Below are positions 44,151 through 54,792 of a stretch of 64,000 nucleotides of DNA, in pieces. Origin of the DNA: Cryptomeria japonica. Lineage: Eukaryota > Streptophyta > Pinopsida > Cupressales > Cupressaceae. The notes under the pieces were generated by a model. It did no database searches. It was not told the origin of the DNA and saw only the letters and a program-made list of their open reading frames with translations. The position numbers and the translations under genes are program-made. Position 1 is the first letter of the stretch. Each line of letters starts with the position of its first letter. The stretch covers positions 208,735,190 to 208,799,189 of the forward strand of contig NC_081409.1 in the NCBI RefSeq assembly GCF_030272615.1, in the 5' to 3' direction.

Positions 44151-47100
44151 ATGGCTTCCGCATCTCATACCAGTTCGAGTACATCAATTGAGTTGAAAAT
44201 TTTTATTCAGAGGAAGTCTAAATATAATGCTTTGTCACAAGTTCTAGTTGGAGTCATAGTTGAAGAAGGAATTTCTAATTATATTGATTGCAAAATAGAA
44301 GACCTAGGGTCTTTAGCCATTCACACTTAGTTAGGTCTATTTTGCGGCAAGGACAAAAAGATAAAACCAAAGTTTAGTGTCTTAGAGAAGAAGAAATTCC
44401 ACAACGCAGTATATTTTCTAGAAGATTTCACAGAGGATCACTTCAGAATTATTTTGAGTAGAGTTCACGATGACAAGATCTACCTAGAGAGGACGCATGA
44501 CCTTATGCCTTAGGCAATTCATGCAGTCACCAGCTTTTATAACATAGGGAAAGTGCCAACCCTGAGAAAAGTGAGCAAAACCGAAATAGCCAAGCTCACC
44601 GGTTCAACCAGTGATTCACGGGGTATGACAGTGAATCCTATCAAGGATGATTTGATGAAATATGCTTGCATGGTGATAGGCTACAAAACATTTTCAGCTA
44701 GTAGGATTAATTCTGTATTTGCTGCAGTGGTAAATGTCACTTACCGGATGATAAAAGAGGATGCATCTTTCGACTTATGCACCGACATGCAGAGGCAACT
44801 CCTGTTGAATCTTAAGGCAATCAAACAGGATAATTCACTGAGGTTTAAGTTTTGGACAACTACTGGTAGGGTTGTTCTTTTATTTCCAAGGCTACTTTCC
44901 TAGTGTAGGAGATGTCCAGTGGTCCCCTGACCAACCGGTAACCAAGCAGATAAAGGAAAGCATACAAGCCATTGGAACCGGCTACCCTGAAGTACTGAAC
45001 AAATATTTTGATGAGTTCAGAAGTAAGATGAGTCAAAGGGTAAGAATCTCAGGTGACATAGTGAAGAAATACGAAGATGACATCTGTTTCACTATTCAGG
45101 TGGACAAATGTTTAATGGAGGTTGTTGAGCCTAGAATGGAGGAAGTAGAGCCAATGGGCTATGAGGTTATGTATGACATGCTGGAAGGGTATGCCTCAAC
45201 CCTTATTGCCTCGCCTCTTGATCCAAAGGCTAAGAGGACCGGAACCTACTTGGAGAGGAGTGCACCAGTTGAAGAACCATCGGTGAAGAAAGGAAAAGAA
45301 TCGGCAGCTAAGAAAGCCAAGGCAGTGCCTGCAGCATCAACACCAGCTACCACTGCAACTCCAAGAGTGACCAAGTGATCACCGGCAAAGAAGAAACCGG
45401 AGGTAACACCGGCAAAAGTCTTCAAAAGAAAAAGGAAGACTAAGACAAGACTCTGAAGAAACCGAGTCTGATGAAAAGCCGAAGAAGGCAAGACAGACAA
45501 AGAAGGTGAAGCAGAATGAACCGGCAACATCCGCACCAGTAAATATTGATATCTCCTCATACAAACCTTTGAAACATTGTCAAAGAACAGTAAAGAATAT
45601 TAGGAGAAAATTACTTCATGATTTAGTAGATTATTATGATGATTTTAATAGTGAGGAGAAAGATGAAGTACTATAGGAAATCATTTTTTATTTGTGTAAA
45701 AATGATTGGTCACCATTAGAGATTAAATCTCAGACACCGGATTCATTATTTAAAGCATTAGATAATAAATGGTGCATTTCCATTGAAAAGGAACAAAAGA
45801 TTAGGGAGAAAGTCTTTGCACAGTACTTCCCTGAACTCTCAAATTCAGAATTATTTGATGCCTTGGATCAAAATAAAGGTCTCTTCTTCACAAGGAGAAG
45901 AAGACTGGTTGTTGGAGGGGAGAATTGATGATGTTGAAAAAGATACTCATCAGCATATGGCTCATGCTATAAGCTCTCACAAAGCACAAATGGCCAACCT
46001 CCAAGCGGAAAGGAACCGGTTATTTCCAAATTGGATGAGGTCTTTGATGAGGAAGGAAACCCAATGGAAGAACCAATCGACACTATTGATGTCGATGCCC
46101 TAGACGTAGAAGATGTCACTCAGGACATACCTTATGAGGGAACTGAACATGGGCAACAAGCCGAACAGGGTGGTGAATAGGCTGAGGACACACAGCAAGC
46201 GACAAAGGAACAGGAAGAGAAGAAGAAGAGGGATGAAAATGAGAAAAAGAAGAAAGAGGAAGAGAAGAGAAAAAAGAGGAGAAACGGAAAGATGAAGAAA
46301 AGAAGAAGCAAGAAGATGATAGGAAAAAGAAAGAAGAAGAGGATAAGGAAGAAAAGAGAAAGAAGGAAGAAGAAGAAAAGAAGAAGAAGGAAGAAAAAGA
46401 GAAGAAGAAGAAGGAAGAGGAAGAGAAGAAAAAGAAGGAAGCGGAAGAGAAGAAGAAGAAGGAAGAGGAAGAACAAAAGAAGAAGGAAGAGGAAGCACAA
46501 AAGAAGAAGGAAGAGGAAGAAAAGAAGAAGGTAGAAGTAGAGCAGAAGCAGAAAGAAGAGGAAGACAAGAAAAAGATGGAAGAGGAAGAGAAGAAAAAGA
46601 TAGAAGAGAAAGAGAAAGAAGAGAAGGAGAGGAAAAAGAAGGAAGAAGCAGACAAGACAATTGAAGCAATGAAGAGCACACAGATGGAGACTCCTAAGGT
46701 AACCGGAAGCCAAGCCAAACCGGTTGCTATCTCGAGTCCTATTGATCTCCAATCTACAAGTGAGTCTGAGCTTATGCAGAGCATCAAGGTTGCCCAAGAG
46801 CACCTTGAAGTCATTCATGAGAAAAAGGAACAGGATATTATTTAGGCGGCTGTAGACACACTTACCGGTTTAATCCCCAGTACTAATCTTCCTAACACTA
46901 AATCATCACTAGCACAGCTCAAACTTCTATGTATTGTAGTGGATGATCAGGTGTAGAGTCTAGAAGAAGCAGCAGAGGCCAATGTAAAGAAAGAGCACCA
47001 AAAGGCTCTTAATGTTGCTCTAGTGAAAAAGATGAATGACCTTAGGACTGAATTGCTGAAAGATCAAAAGGACATAAGGAATGCCTTGGATGAGGGAAAC

Positions 47101-47433
47101 TTGCTACTCAACAAAATCTGTCAACCTCATCTCTTCTATGACGATGTGCTAGCCAAGAAACAAAAGCTTCAAACGGACTTACAGTCCTACTTGGGCACAT
47201 TTAAGACACCTTATGATTCCTTTGCGGCATATGGGCAAACCATTCACCGGTTCCAGATCCAGTTAGCCAAAATGGAGCAAGAGATCAGCACACGGTCCAG
47301 GGATTTGCAGGAGCTTCAACTGGTATTACTTCCACGACTACAAATTCTTCAGAAGTGTTATCTAAACCTGGATGCCCTGACAGTCACACAAGAACTGAGC
47401 ACAATAGATGCCATGGAGGAACAGGTATCCTAG
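44151..47433 (+). pseudogene. E3b second gene, unknown, with charged coiled-coil region
   Basis: Starts MASASHTSSSTSIELKIFIQ. The N-terminal globular part reads through stops at about 44328 and 44513, a frameshift near 44860 and 44872-45378 (FYFQGYFPSVGDVQW, YEVMYDMLEGYASTLIASPL). A Lys/Ala/Thr-rich basic tail ends at 45376. Further pieces are 45480-45928 (YKPLKHCQRTVKNIRRKLLH, SLFKALDNKWCISI), a Lys/Glu run of about 150 residues (46195-46680), VTGSQAKPVAISSPIDLQS near 46700, and 47023-47433 (helical, EISTRSRDLQELQLVLLPRL). I do not recognise it. Position after gag and coiled-coil content recall env-like or accessory ORFs of SIRE-type copia elements, but pol is absent. Confident as a broken gene, not as to role. 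Confidence 0.65.
46195..46660 (+). repeat. Purine-only (AAG/GAA) tract
   Basis: About 465 bp almost entirely A and G on +, built of GAAGAAGAAG, AAGGAAGAGG and similar words and encoding Lys/Glu. The opposite strand shows long Ser/Phe/Leu frames that are shadows. Confidence 0.9.
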
Positions 47434-47605
47434 ATGCAAACAGAGAAGGAAGTGGCAACCTCCCTACTTGAGTCCTGGTCTCTATCCATGAAACAATTTT
47501 TGCAGGACTATAAATCGGTTTTTGACAAGTATTATTCATTATTGTCATAAACTTTATATATATATATGGAAACAGGGTTTTTCAGTGGTACTTTGTCATT
47601 GTTGG

Positions 47606-47887
47606 CAAAGGGGGAGAAGTATATCTGGTTTTTGGTTTTAAAATTTTGATCTTCTGACATAGGGGGAGAAGTATTTGGTTTTGAAATTTTGATATATGTT
47701 GTGATATATGCTATATGCTCTGATGATTATGCTCTATATGCAAAATTGCTATACATTGTGTTGATTAAGGGATAGTGTATATGCTTAGGGGGAGCAATTT
47801 TGTTAATGGTAAATATTTGTTGTAAAACACTTAGATGTCAAAATTTTTATTTTCCTAAGTGTTGCCATCAATACCAAAGGGGGAGAT
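47606..47887 (+). other. Repeated polypurine-like tracts before E3b 3' LTR
   Basis: AAAGGGGGAGAAGTAT near 47607, TAGGGGGAGAAGTATT near 47661, TAGGGGGAGCAATT near 47788, and the LTR-adjacent AAAGGGGGAGAT at 47876-47887. Only the last borders the LTR. Confidence 0.75.
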
Positions 47888-49035
47888 TGTTGGTATTTTT
47901 GTTGTTTATGTTGTGATTGTCATTAATGGACACACACTTGTATTGAGATCCCCTTTATGTGTATGAGCTTGTGCTCAACCGGTATTTGTTCCAACCGGTA
48001 TGTTGTATTCTAGTCTTTAGACTAGTGATTTTGCAGAATGTGTTTCCTGGTCTGAAGCGGCATGTCGACCCCAAGCAGTTCGTAGATCCCAAGCGGCACG
48101 AGGGAGCAAAGCGGCACAACACATTCTTACCAGTCTTCATTTTTGTCAAACTGGCAACCGGTATTTTGTATGAACCAGTAATACTCCGTGATGAGTTACC
48201 AACTGGCATTTTGTGATGAGTTACCAATCCACCGATTGTTTGATGGTGCCAACACATTGACGGTGCTTTTTGTGTCATGTTACTGAGTATGTCTATATTC
48301 ATTGAACCTAGGAAATTGTAATGTAATCCTATTGGACTGACATGAAATCAGATTCCTTTAAAAGGACATCATGTCTAGGGTTTTAGTAGGTTGCTGAAAG
48401 GGTTAATGTCGAGCTAGGGTTTAAGGTGGAAGTTGAGAATGATCTTATCTAAGAAGATCAAGTTGTAACTGTGAGAGAGATAGAGAAGATTGAAGTAATG
48501 CTGAAATGCATTAACTATGAGCAATACTGGATCTAACCAAGCAGTTTGTACTATTCGATAGATCAAACACTTGTTGATTACTCACATCTTTGACAAGTCT
48601 ATAGCCCTTAACCGAGTAGGCCTCAAAGCCTTTGTAAAATCCTCTAACAAGGTGGTTCACACATATGAATCTAAAATCCTCTAACAAGGTAGTCTTTAAT
48701 CGGACTTATCTCCTAACAGAGATCGAGATTTCTAACAGGATCTATTCTGGTGAAGAACATTGTAAGACCTTAACCGATCTGGTTTCTATTTTGCAGATAG
48801 TGACTTGTGAGTTCCATCTCACCGTGGTTTTTCCCAGTTGGGTTTCCATGTCAAATATCTTGTGTTATGGTTGTATTGGTTTTGTGGGTGAATGCTTTAT
48901 TTGCATTTTGGTTTGCATGTGTGGTAACTGGTTTGACTGTTAGACTGCTTTACCAGTTTATCTTTAGACTATGTAAGTGTTTTAGTGTAGAGATTTTTGG
49001 CATACTAATTCACCCCCCCCTCTTAGTATTCATCA
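47888..49035 (+). repeat. E3b 3' LTR
   Basis: 1148 bp, TGTTGGTATTTTTG to TTCATCA; partner of 41239-42379; followed by the TGATG duplication. Confidence 0.92.
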
Positions 49036-49040
49036 TGATG

Positions 49041-49434
49041 TTGGTCTAAGTTATAACAATAGCTTATGGGGAGTTGAGAAGCTCAAACCTCATTTTTACA
49101 GACCATATAGAGTATTCAAGCGAGTTGGAGAGGTTGCTTATGAGGTTGAGTTACCACCTGGCAGTAAAATTCATAATATATTTCACGTGTCATGCCTGAA
49201 GAAGGCCCTGGGACAACATATTACAGCATCACCCGATTTGCCTCCCATGGATGAGGAAGATAAATTGACTCTGGTTCCTGAGGAGATTCTTGAGGTGAGG
49301 GAACGACGGCTGAGAAACTGGGTGATTCGGGAGTATTTGGTATGCTGGAGAGGTCTTCCCATAGAGGTCTATTTTGCAGCATCCAGCTTTGCAGTTGCTT
49401 GTGGGCAAGCATCTCTGAGAGGGGAGGACTGTCA
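49041..49434 (+). pseudogene. E3 integrase C-terminus and chromodomain
   Basis: Continues the 37836-41238 frame. KLKPHFYRPYRVFKRVGEVA, YEVELPPGSKIHNIFHVSCL and KKAL are the C-terminal integrase signature of chromoviruses. EEILEVRERRLRNWVIREYL and VCWRGLPIE follow as a chromodomain, which in the family targets integration to modified chromatin. The expected DATWE is missing: a small deletion at about 49370 shifts the frame before the domain end. Located immediately before the polypurine tract, as in intact chromoviruses. Confidence 0.88.
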
Positions 49435-50853
49435 TGTCCCCTCTTTAGCTCTGTCTAGCAGAGACATGTGAGTCAACTTATTTTGGTGTCTTGTAGGCTG
49501 ACAGTGGTGGATAGAGACTCGGAGAGGATATTTAGTGTTTGGGATTTGGTATTCTGGCAGTAGTGGACCAGTTTGGAGTAGTTCCTTAATTTTAGGAGGC
49601 ATTTCCTTCTTTTGTGGAGGTTATTCCTACTATTTAGGAGGATTTGACAGTACCTAGGGTTTGGTTACAATGAGACTATTCCTTGGGTTCAGTTTCAGGA
49701 GATTTGGGTATGTTTCCTAGCTTCTAGGAGTATCCCTAGATTTTAGGGACAAGATTGCTCAAGGATCCATGATTTCCGACAATAGTCACAGACAGGTGGC
49801 AGGCTTCATTTCGGACTTGTGGAGTCAGATGAGCATTATACGGCTATTTGGGATATATTTTTAATATTTCCTAAGTTAGTGTCTTATTAATTAAATAAAG
49901 CTATTTATATAGCTAATTGGAGTAATAAGGGGATTTTGGCTTCTTCAGGTTAGGCAAGCATATTTGTTATAGCTCATGGGAAAGGTCTTGAATTATTATA
50001 ACTTATTTTCATCATCCGGAGACCTTCTGGCACCTTGAGTTTTGTTATTTGACAAAAGGGGCGTTTTTCCTATACATAAAGGCCTTTTAATTAAGGATAT
50101 GCCATTATTTAATAAAGGTAAAAGCATATTCTCCCTTTAGGGTTCGAGTAGCTTTGAGAGGGAGATAAAAGGAGATGTTGGCTCATTATTTTATTATCTT
50201 TTTACATCTTCAAACTTGGCATTTGTGAATTTTCTCTGAGGAGTGATTTCTGGAGAATTGGGATGCAAACCCCAGGGCTTGGATATTGGGATGTAAACCC
50301 TAATAGAAGGTTTCAGTAGCTTCATTTGGTTTCAGACTTTGATTGGAGTGCAAGTTTAGCATTGGAAGAGCTTTGGCTTTGGACGTTGGGTATATTTCTT
50401 GACACATGAGAGTTCCTTGGCTACCTGGACGTGACTGCAGCAGTCGTACGACCTCCTTCCAGCTGGCACATGGGTTGCTGATTGGTATTCATCAACCATC
50501 TCTTTTCATTATGCGTGGATGGTCTTTCTTGCAGCTAGCAATATTGTTTTGCTTGGTAGATACTTTGTTGGCATATCATTTATTTATTTTGCCTGGTACG
50601 ATTTGTAGCTATTCTGGATTGGCTGAATATTATATTATTGCACATTATTTTTCTGCCTATTTCATATTTGCTGTTGTTATTATTCATTGTTTACCTATAT
50701 CTGGAAAAATACAAACAAAAACAAAAGACACAACCTTTCTGCAACTTCTGTCTCTCTCTAAAAGATCATTTAATAAATAGGAAGAATTTATTTTAAAACA
50801 AATAATTAAAAATTACAGCTTATCAGCTTAAAAGATCCATCAGGGATCTTTCA
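49435..50853 (+). repeat. E3 3' LTR
   Basis: 1419 bp; partner of 36325-37742. Preceded by the purine tract GAGAGGGGAGGACTGTCA and followed by ATCA. Confidence 0.92.
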
Positions 50854-50857
50854 ATCA

Positions 50858-52123
50858 CTTCTTCTAAAAAATTGGCTAATACTTTCATTCAAAAATTTCA
50901 AAATAACATTGGTCCTAAAATTACTTTGATTGATTTGATTCATTTTAAGCAAGGAGTTAGAGAAAAAGTGATTGATTTTATTTGTAGATATAAACATTTG
51001 TATTCAAAAATTTCTTATCGTGTGCTTGATCAGATGTTCAAAGAATTTTCATTACTAATTTGCAAAAGGATATTAGAGATAAGATTGTATTTTTTGAATT
51101 TACCTCTTTCACGCAATTGTGTATAGTGCTTCATAACTATCAACTTCAAGTGGGCCAATTTTAGTCGTCTCCTTCAATGTCTTTGATTGATAAGAATGCG
51201 CGCACTCAACAATTGTTTCCAAAATTCAACAAACACAACAAATTTTTCATCAAGATAAATTATAACTCTTCCAACAACATCAACTCTCAAGTGGCAATCA
51301 CAACTTCAGGTGTGGCCTCTTTATCCAAATACTTTAGAAAATAATTAATTCCTCTTTATGAGTCCTTTTATAGTATAATGTTGAGGTTGATTAATGCTAA
51401 TGGGTTGCAACTTCTTCCCATAAAGCCTATAAATATCTTGAAGCCTCTAGCACCTTCCTTTGAACACAAAGCCTTTTTCCAATACCATCACCAAGCAAGT
51501 CATGATATTGAGAAGTGTTATCAGTTAGGTATAAGACTCAAAACCTTATTGATAACAATATTATATCTATAGCCGATGTGAATGATAAAGGGAATGAATT
51601 TGTAGCATCTCCTAATCCAAACCTCCAAATATTCACCAATTCTTTGCCTTCTGACTCTATTAATGTTGTTGAGTCTCAACCACTTGCATTACTTCCTAAT
51701 TACTTTGGTGTAGAGTTCAATAATATTGTGAACCTCATTGAAAAACCTAAACCTAAACCCCAATCATGCATCACCTTTGATCCTAGTGAGACTATTGTTG
51801 CACTTGATGGACTATTATACATCACTATGAAGATTAAAGGCAAACTCTCATGAGGGGTGCTCATTGATCTAGTGCGTATGATGAATGTTATTACTAAAGA
51901 ACATCGTTTTACTCAACAATTGCATCAAATTACATATGATAAAGTTGATGTTATGGTTAAGGTGTATGATAGTTTTTATTGTCGTACTATTGGTTCCACT
52001 ACTCTTCCTATTGAGGTTGGTACTAATTGTTTAAATGTTACCTTTGCTATTTTTCTTACATTGGATCATTTTTTTGTGAATTTGGGACATCCTTGGCTCT
52101 TTATAGCCTCTAATAACCCATAA
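50858..52123 (+). pseudogene. gag-pro: E4 gag C-terminal part and protease, decayed
   Basis: 50872-51126 continues the gag core (LANTFIQKFQNNIGPKITLI, FICRYKHLYSKISYR). 51378-51590 holds a knuckle-like FFQYHHQASHDIEKCYQLG in which the first Cys is Phe. 51840-52123 is a retropepsin-like region (VLIDLVRMMNVITKEH, GSTTLPIEVGTN, NLGHPWLFIAS) whose active-site triplet is D-L-V, so catalysis is lost. Stops and frameshifts separate these parts. No RT follows. Confidence 0.78.
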
Positions 52124-53560
52124 AACATTGTAGAAATTTCACCCTTGATTACTTTTGTCCTAAACACCTGAAGCTTTAAATCCTCGAGATGATATTTTTT
52201 TTCTATCTTATCAAAAATGGAAAATTGATATGATAATGACCTTAAATAAACCTAGAGAACCTTCACCCATGGATATTCATCCTCCTAATCTTGGACCTAG
52301 CCTTCTTCCTACACGTTCTATTCCCTCTTATATATGTTGTGGTCCTACCTCCCACATCTTATAAATAAAATTTCCCAACATTTGGTATCTCTCAAGCTAG
52401 TGAGCCTCCTTTCATTCCTCTCCCTACAAGAGAAGAAAAGGAACCTATGTTGATTAATCCTCAACCTTTGCAAGTCTCGAGTAAAATTAAAAGAAATCAT
52501 TGTACGAGAGAACGCCAACACAGACGTCATGCCAAGGCTTGTGAACTTGCTTCCCAAACCATTTGCTCCTTGAAGACACATAATGTTGACTTGGTCCCAT
52601 TTGTCTAAACTTTGTCTAACCCTAGGGAGGAAGTTCAACTCAAATCAACAAAGTTAAAAAATATTAAGAAAGATGATGGTACAATTTATTTTCGTGTTAA
52701 AGATCCTATTATGATTAATTTAGATGATGATATGGATAATGATAATAATGTTGTTCATGCTAACAATGATTATTCTAGTTGTTTTGATGATGTGTATGAG
52801 CTTGTTGAGATTAATCATGAACTATGTTCACACTTTCAAAAGCATCAATCCTACCTCCTAGTTACAAACAAAGTGACACATCATTAGAGCATGGTTCTTG
52901 TTCAAAACTTGCAGTAGTTCCATATGCTCATTTTCAATTCTCTTGCATCTCGTCTACCATCCCTAAATGATGTTAACCAATATTGGGAGATAAATGATTT
53001 GCTCAACTAGGTTCATTTGTGTTGTAGATTCTTATGTGAGTTGGTTGTATGTAATATGTTTCCCCCATGATGTGTTGCTTGATATGTCTTTATGTTATGT
53101 TAAGTTCTATTTAGATGACCCATGTTACTTTTTTAATGAAAGGTAATAAAGAGGTTGAAATTGTTGTGACATTTCTCTATTTGTATCTTAATTTCTTCTA
53201 TATGTCATATCAATGCTATGTCATACAGGTGCTATTATTCATAAATGTGTCGTTGTGTTGGCTACTTAGGGACAAGGCAAAGCATTGAGATCTCTTTTTG
53301 GTCTCTTCCATGTTGACTCAAAAAGACATTTTTTAATTCATCTTATGTGATTTTCTTCCATTGTGCTTGTAGTTCCACTACCTTTGGGATATGATGTCAA
53401 TTCAATGCAATTATTCTTGATATACATTATTTATCAAAGGTGCATACTAACCCCAATTAGAAGATCCTTTATGTGCTTTTTCCTATATGTTTTGTGACCA
53501 TTTCCCTTTGATTTGTCCTTTATTGGGGGCATCTCATTGTGGCAATGTGCTTGTCTTTTA
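52124..53560 (+). other. E4 post-protease and 3' untranslated remnant
   Basis: A 91-codon acidic frame at 52612-52887 (Asp/Asn rich) may be the tail of the E4 polyprotein. The remainder is AT-rich and non-coding. A polypurine-like TATTGGGGGCATC at 53521-53533 could mark the 3' end of the internal region, but no LTR of the E4 type follows in the + orientation. Confidence 0.5.
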
Positions 53561-54210
53561 GATGAATGTATACTACCTTAAAGTTATTACTCATGGTAAG
53601 GCATGCATAATTGCTTTAACGTGTGATCATACACTTTGCTCAATGTTACACTTCATGTATACACCACGAGGCTTGGTTTGTATGCTTTGATTACACACCA
53701 TGATGTGTTTGGTACATGTTGCAGTACCCATTTTGTAATCAATTCAATTAAATGTTCACGTTACTTTGCAAATTGAGCCTTGTGCTTTGTAATCTTTTTC
53801 AAAATTTTCAATCCTAACTTTGTCATACGAAGTCAAAATCAGGCAAACAAGATATCATCAGAAGGTTGATTTTGGTGCTAATTTGATTTTGTAGATGGTT
53901 TGATCAAATCTTACACCAATCTTTCATACCAGGTCTCCAAATTCAGCCTTCAATTTTTTGCTTCCAAAGCCATAACTTGAGCAAACAGACTCAATTTTTT
54001 TTACTTTCGCATATCATTACAAATCTCTTAGAGTCCTCTATCCATAGGTAGTAGTTTTTTCTTGAATATTCACCAGGTACTCAATGATCTCGTTTTTTCC
54101 CTAATTTTATTATTTCTCAGCTTATACAAGTACAAAAGGGTTTGTCTTTCTTGTTGAGGGGGGTAGAATCATCAACTTTCAAATTACTATATAGTTCTAA
54201 CCTTAGGCTA
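53561..54210. other. No gene seen
   Basis: AT-rich non-coding DNA between E4 remains and the copia gag fragment. It could be the leader or LTR end of the E5 copia fragment; no primer site was found. Confidence 0.4.
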
Positions 54211-54792
54211 ATGGTGAATCCTTCTATTGAGAAACTCACCTCTAATAAATATCATACCTAGAAGTCTACAATGATTAGATTGCTTCGGTGTAGAGGTTTA
54301 TGGTCTTGTTTAGATGAAACCCAACCCAACTTGACTAGTGAGTTTGAGATCATTTAGCATATGGATAAGATGGATTAGGCTATGGGTTTGATTGGTCTAC
54401 ATGTTTTAGATACTCTCCAATTCCATATTGATACCCGCACCACTCTTAGGGCTATGTGGCTCAAATTTGAGCAAATAATTGAGGGTATTAACGAGTTTTG
54501 TGCACTTCAACTTGAGACAGATTTGACATCATTTACACCTGATTCATTTCCTTCCATTAAGGACTTTATGGAGAAGTTCAAATTTATCAAATCATAGTTA
54601 CATGTTTGTTGCAAGAAAAGACTGACAAGGAGTGTATCTTCCTAATTGTGTCCAAGCTTCAAGGCCAATGTCAATTCTTTACTTCATCATTCTATTCCAC
54701 CATGGATGCTTTGGTTACTGCATTCACTATACCCAAATTTGAGGTGTTTTGTGAGTGCTTGAAAAGGGACTAGGCCAAGCTATCATAGCTTG
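54211..54792 (+). pseudogene. gag: E5: Ty1/copia gag fragment
   Basis: From ATG at 54211 in one frame: MVNPSIEKLTSNKYHT, LLRCRGLWSCLDE, MGLIGLHVLDTLQFHIDTRT, LQLETDLTSFTPDSFPSIKD. These match the UBN2-type copia gag. Stops near 54259, 54355 and 54376 are TAG where the family has Trp or Gln. The C-terminal part (54600-54780) is shifted. Truncated at 54792 by the E6 LTR. Confidence 0.75.

Larger units (their letters stand above)
41239..49035 (+). mobile_element. E3b: Ty1/copia non-autonomous element nested in E3
   Basis: 7.8 kb. LTRs 41239-42379 and 47888-49035 both start TGTTGG and end TTCATCA. TGATG duplications are at 41234-41238 and 49036-49040. The primer site is TTGGTATCATAGCC (42381-42394), one mismatch to the initiator Met tRNA type. 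The polypurine tract AAAGGGGGAGAT is at 47876-47887. It encodes a gag with three zinc knuckles and then a second gene with its own TATA box, but no protease, integrase, RT or RNase H. It would depend on a related autonomous copia element. The repeated AGGGGGAGA tracts before the 3' LTR recall SIRE-type copia elements; that lineage is tentative. Confidence 0.9.
36325..50853 (+). mobile_element. E3: chromovirus-derived non-autonomous gypsy element
   Basis: LTRs at 36325-37742 and 49435-50853, both starting TGTCCCCTCTTTAGC and ending GGATCTTTCA. The primer site TGGTATCAGAGC (initiator Met tRNA type) is at 37744-37755 and the polypurine tract GAGAGGGGAGGACTGTCA is at 49417-49434. ATCA flanks both ends (36321-36324, 50854-50857). 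Inside is a long ORF of unknown function, in frame with an integrase tail and chromodomain. No protease, RT, RNase H or integrase core is present. Interrupted by E3b. Inserted in E4 gag. Confidence 0.9.
22897..53560 (+). mobile_element. E4: old gypsy element, split by E2 and E3 insertions
   Basis: The 5' LTR is 22897-24187. A primer-site-like TTTTGGTGAACCC follows, then gag in three pieces around E2 (about 25465-36172) and E3 (36325-50853), then a decayed protease to 52123 and untranslated sequence with a polypurine-like ATTGGGGGCATC at 53522-53533. No RT, RNase H or integrase is seen, and no 3' LTR in the same orientation. It may be a gag-protease-only non-autonomous element or one that lost its 3' end. 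It is the oldest layer of this nest. The right end is approximate. Confidence 0.75.

Noticed and set aside
46100-46818. Long - strand frames (193, 232 and 228 codons) rich in Ser, Phe and Leu
   Set aside because: They are the reverse of the purine-only coding tract; composition explains them and no start context or homology supports them.
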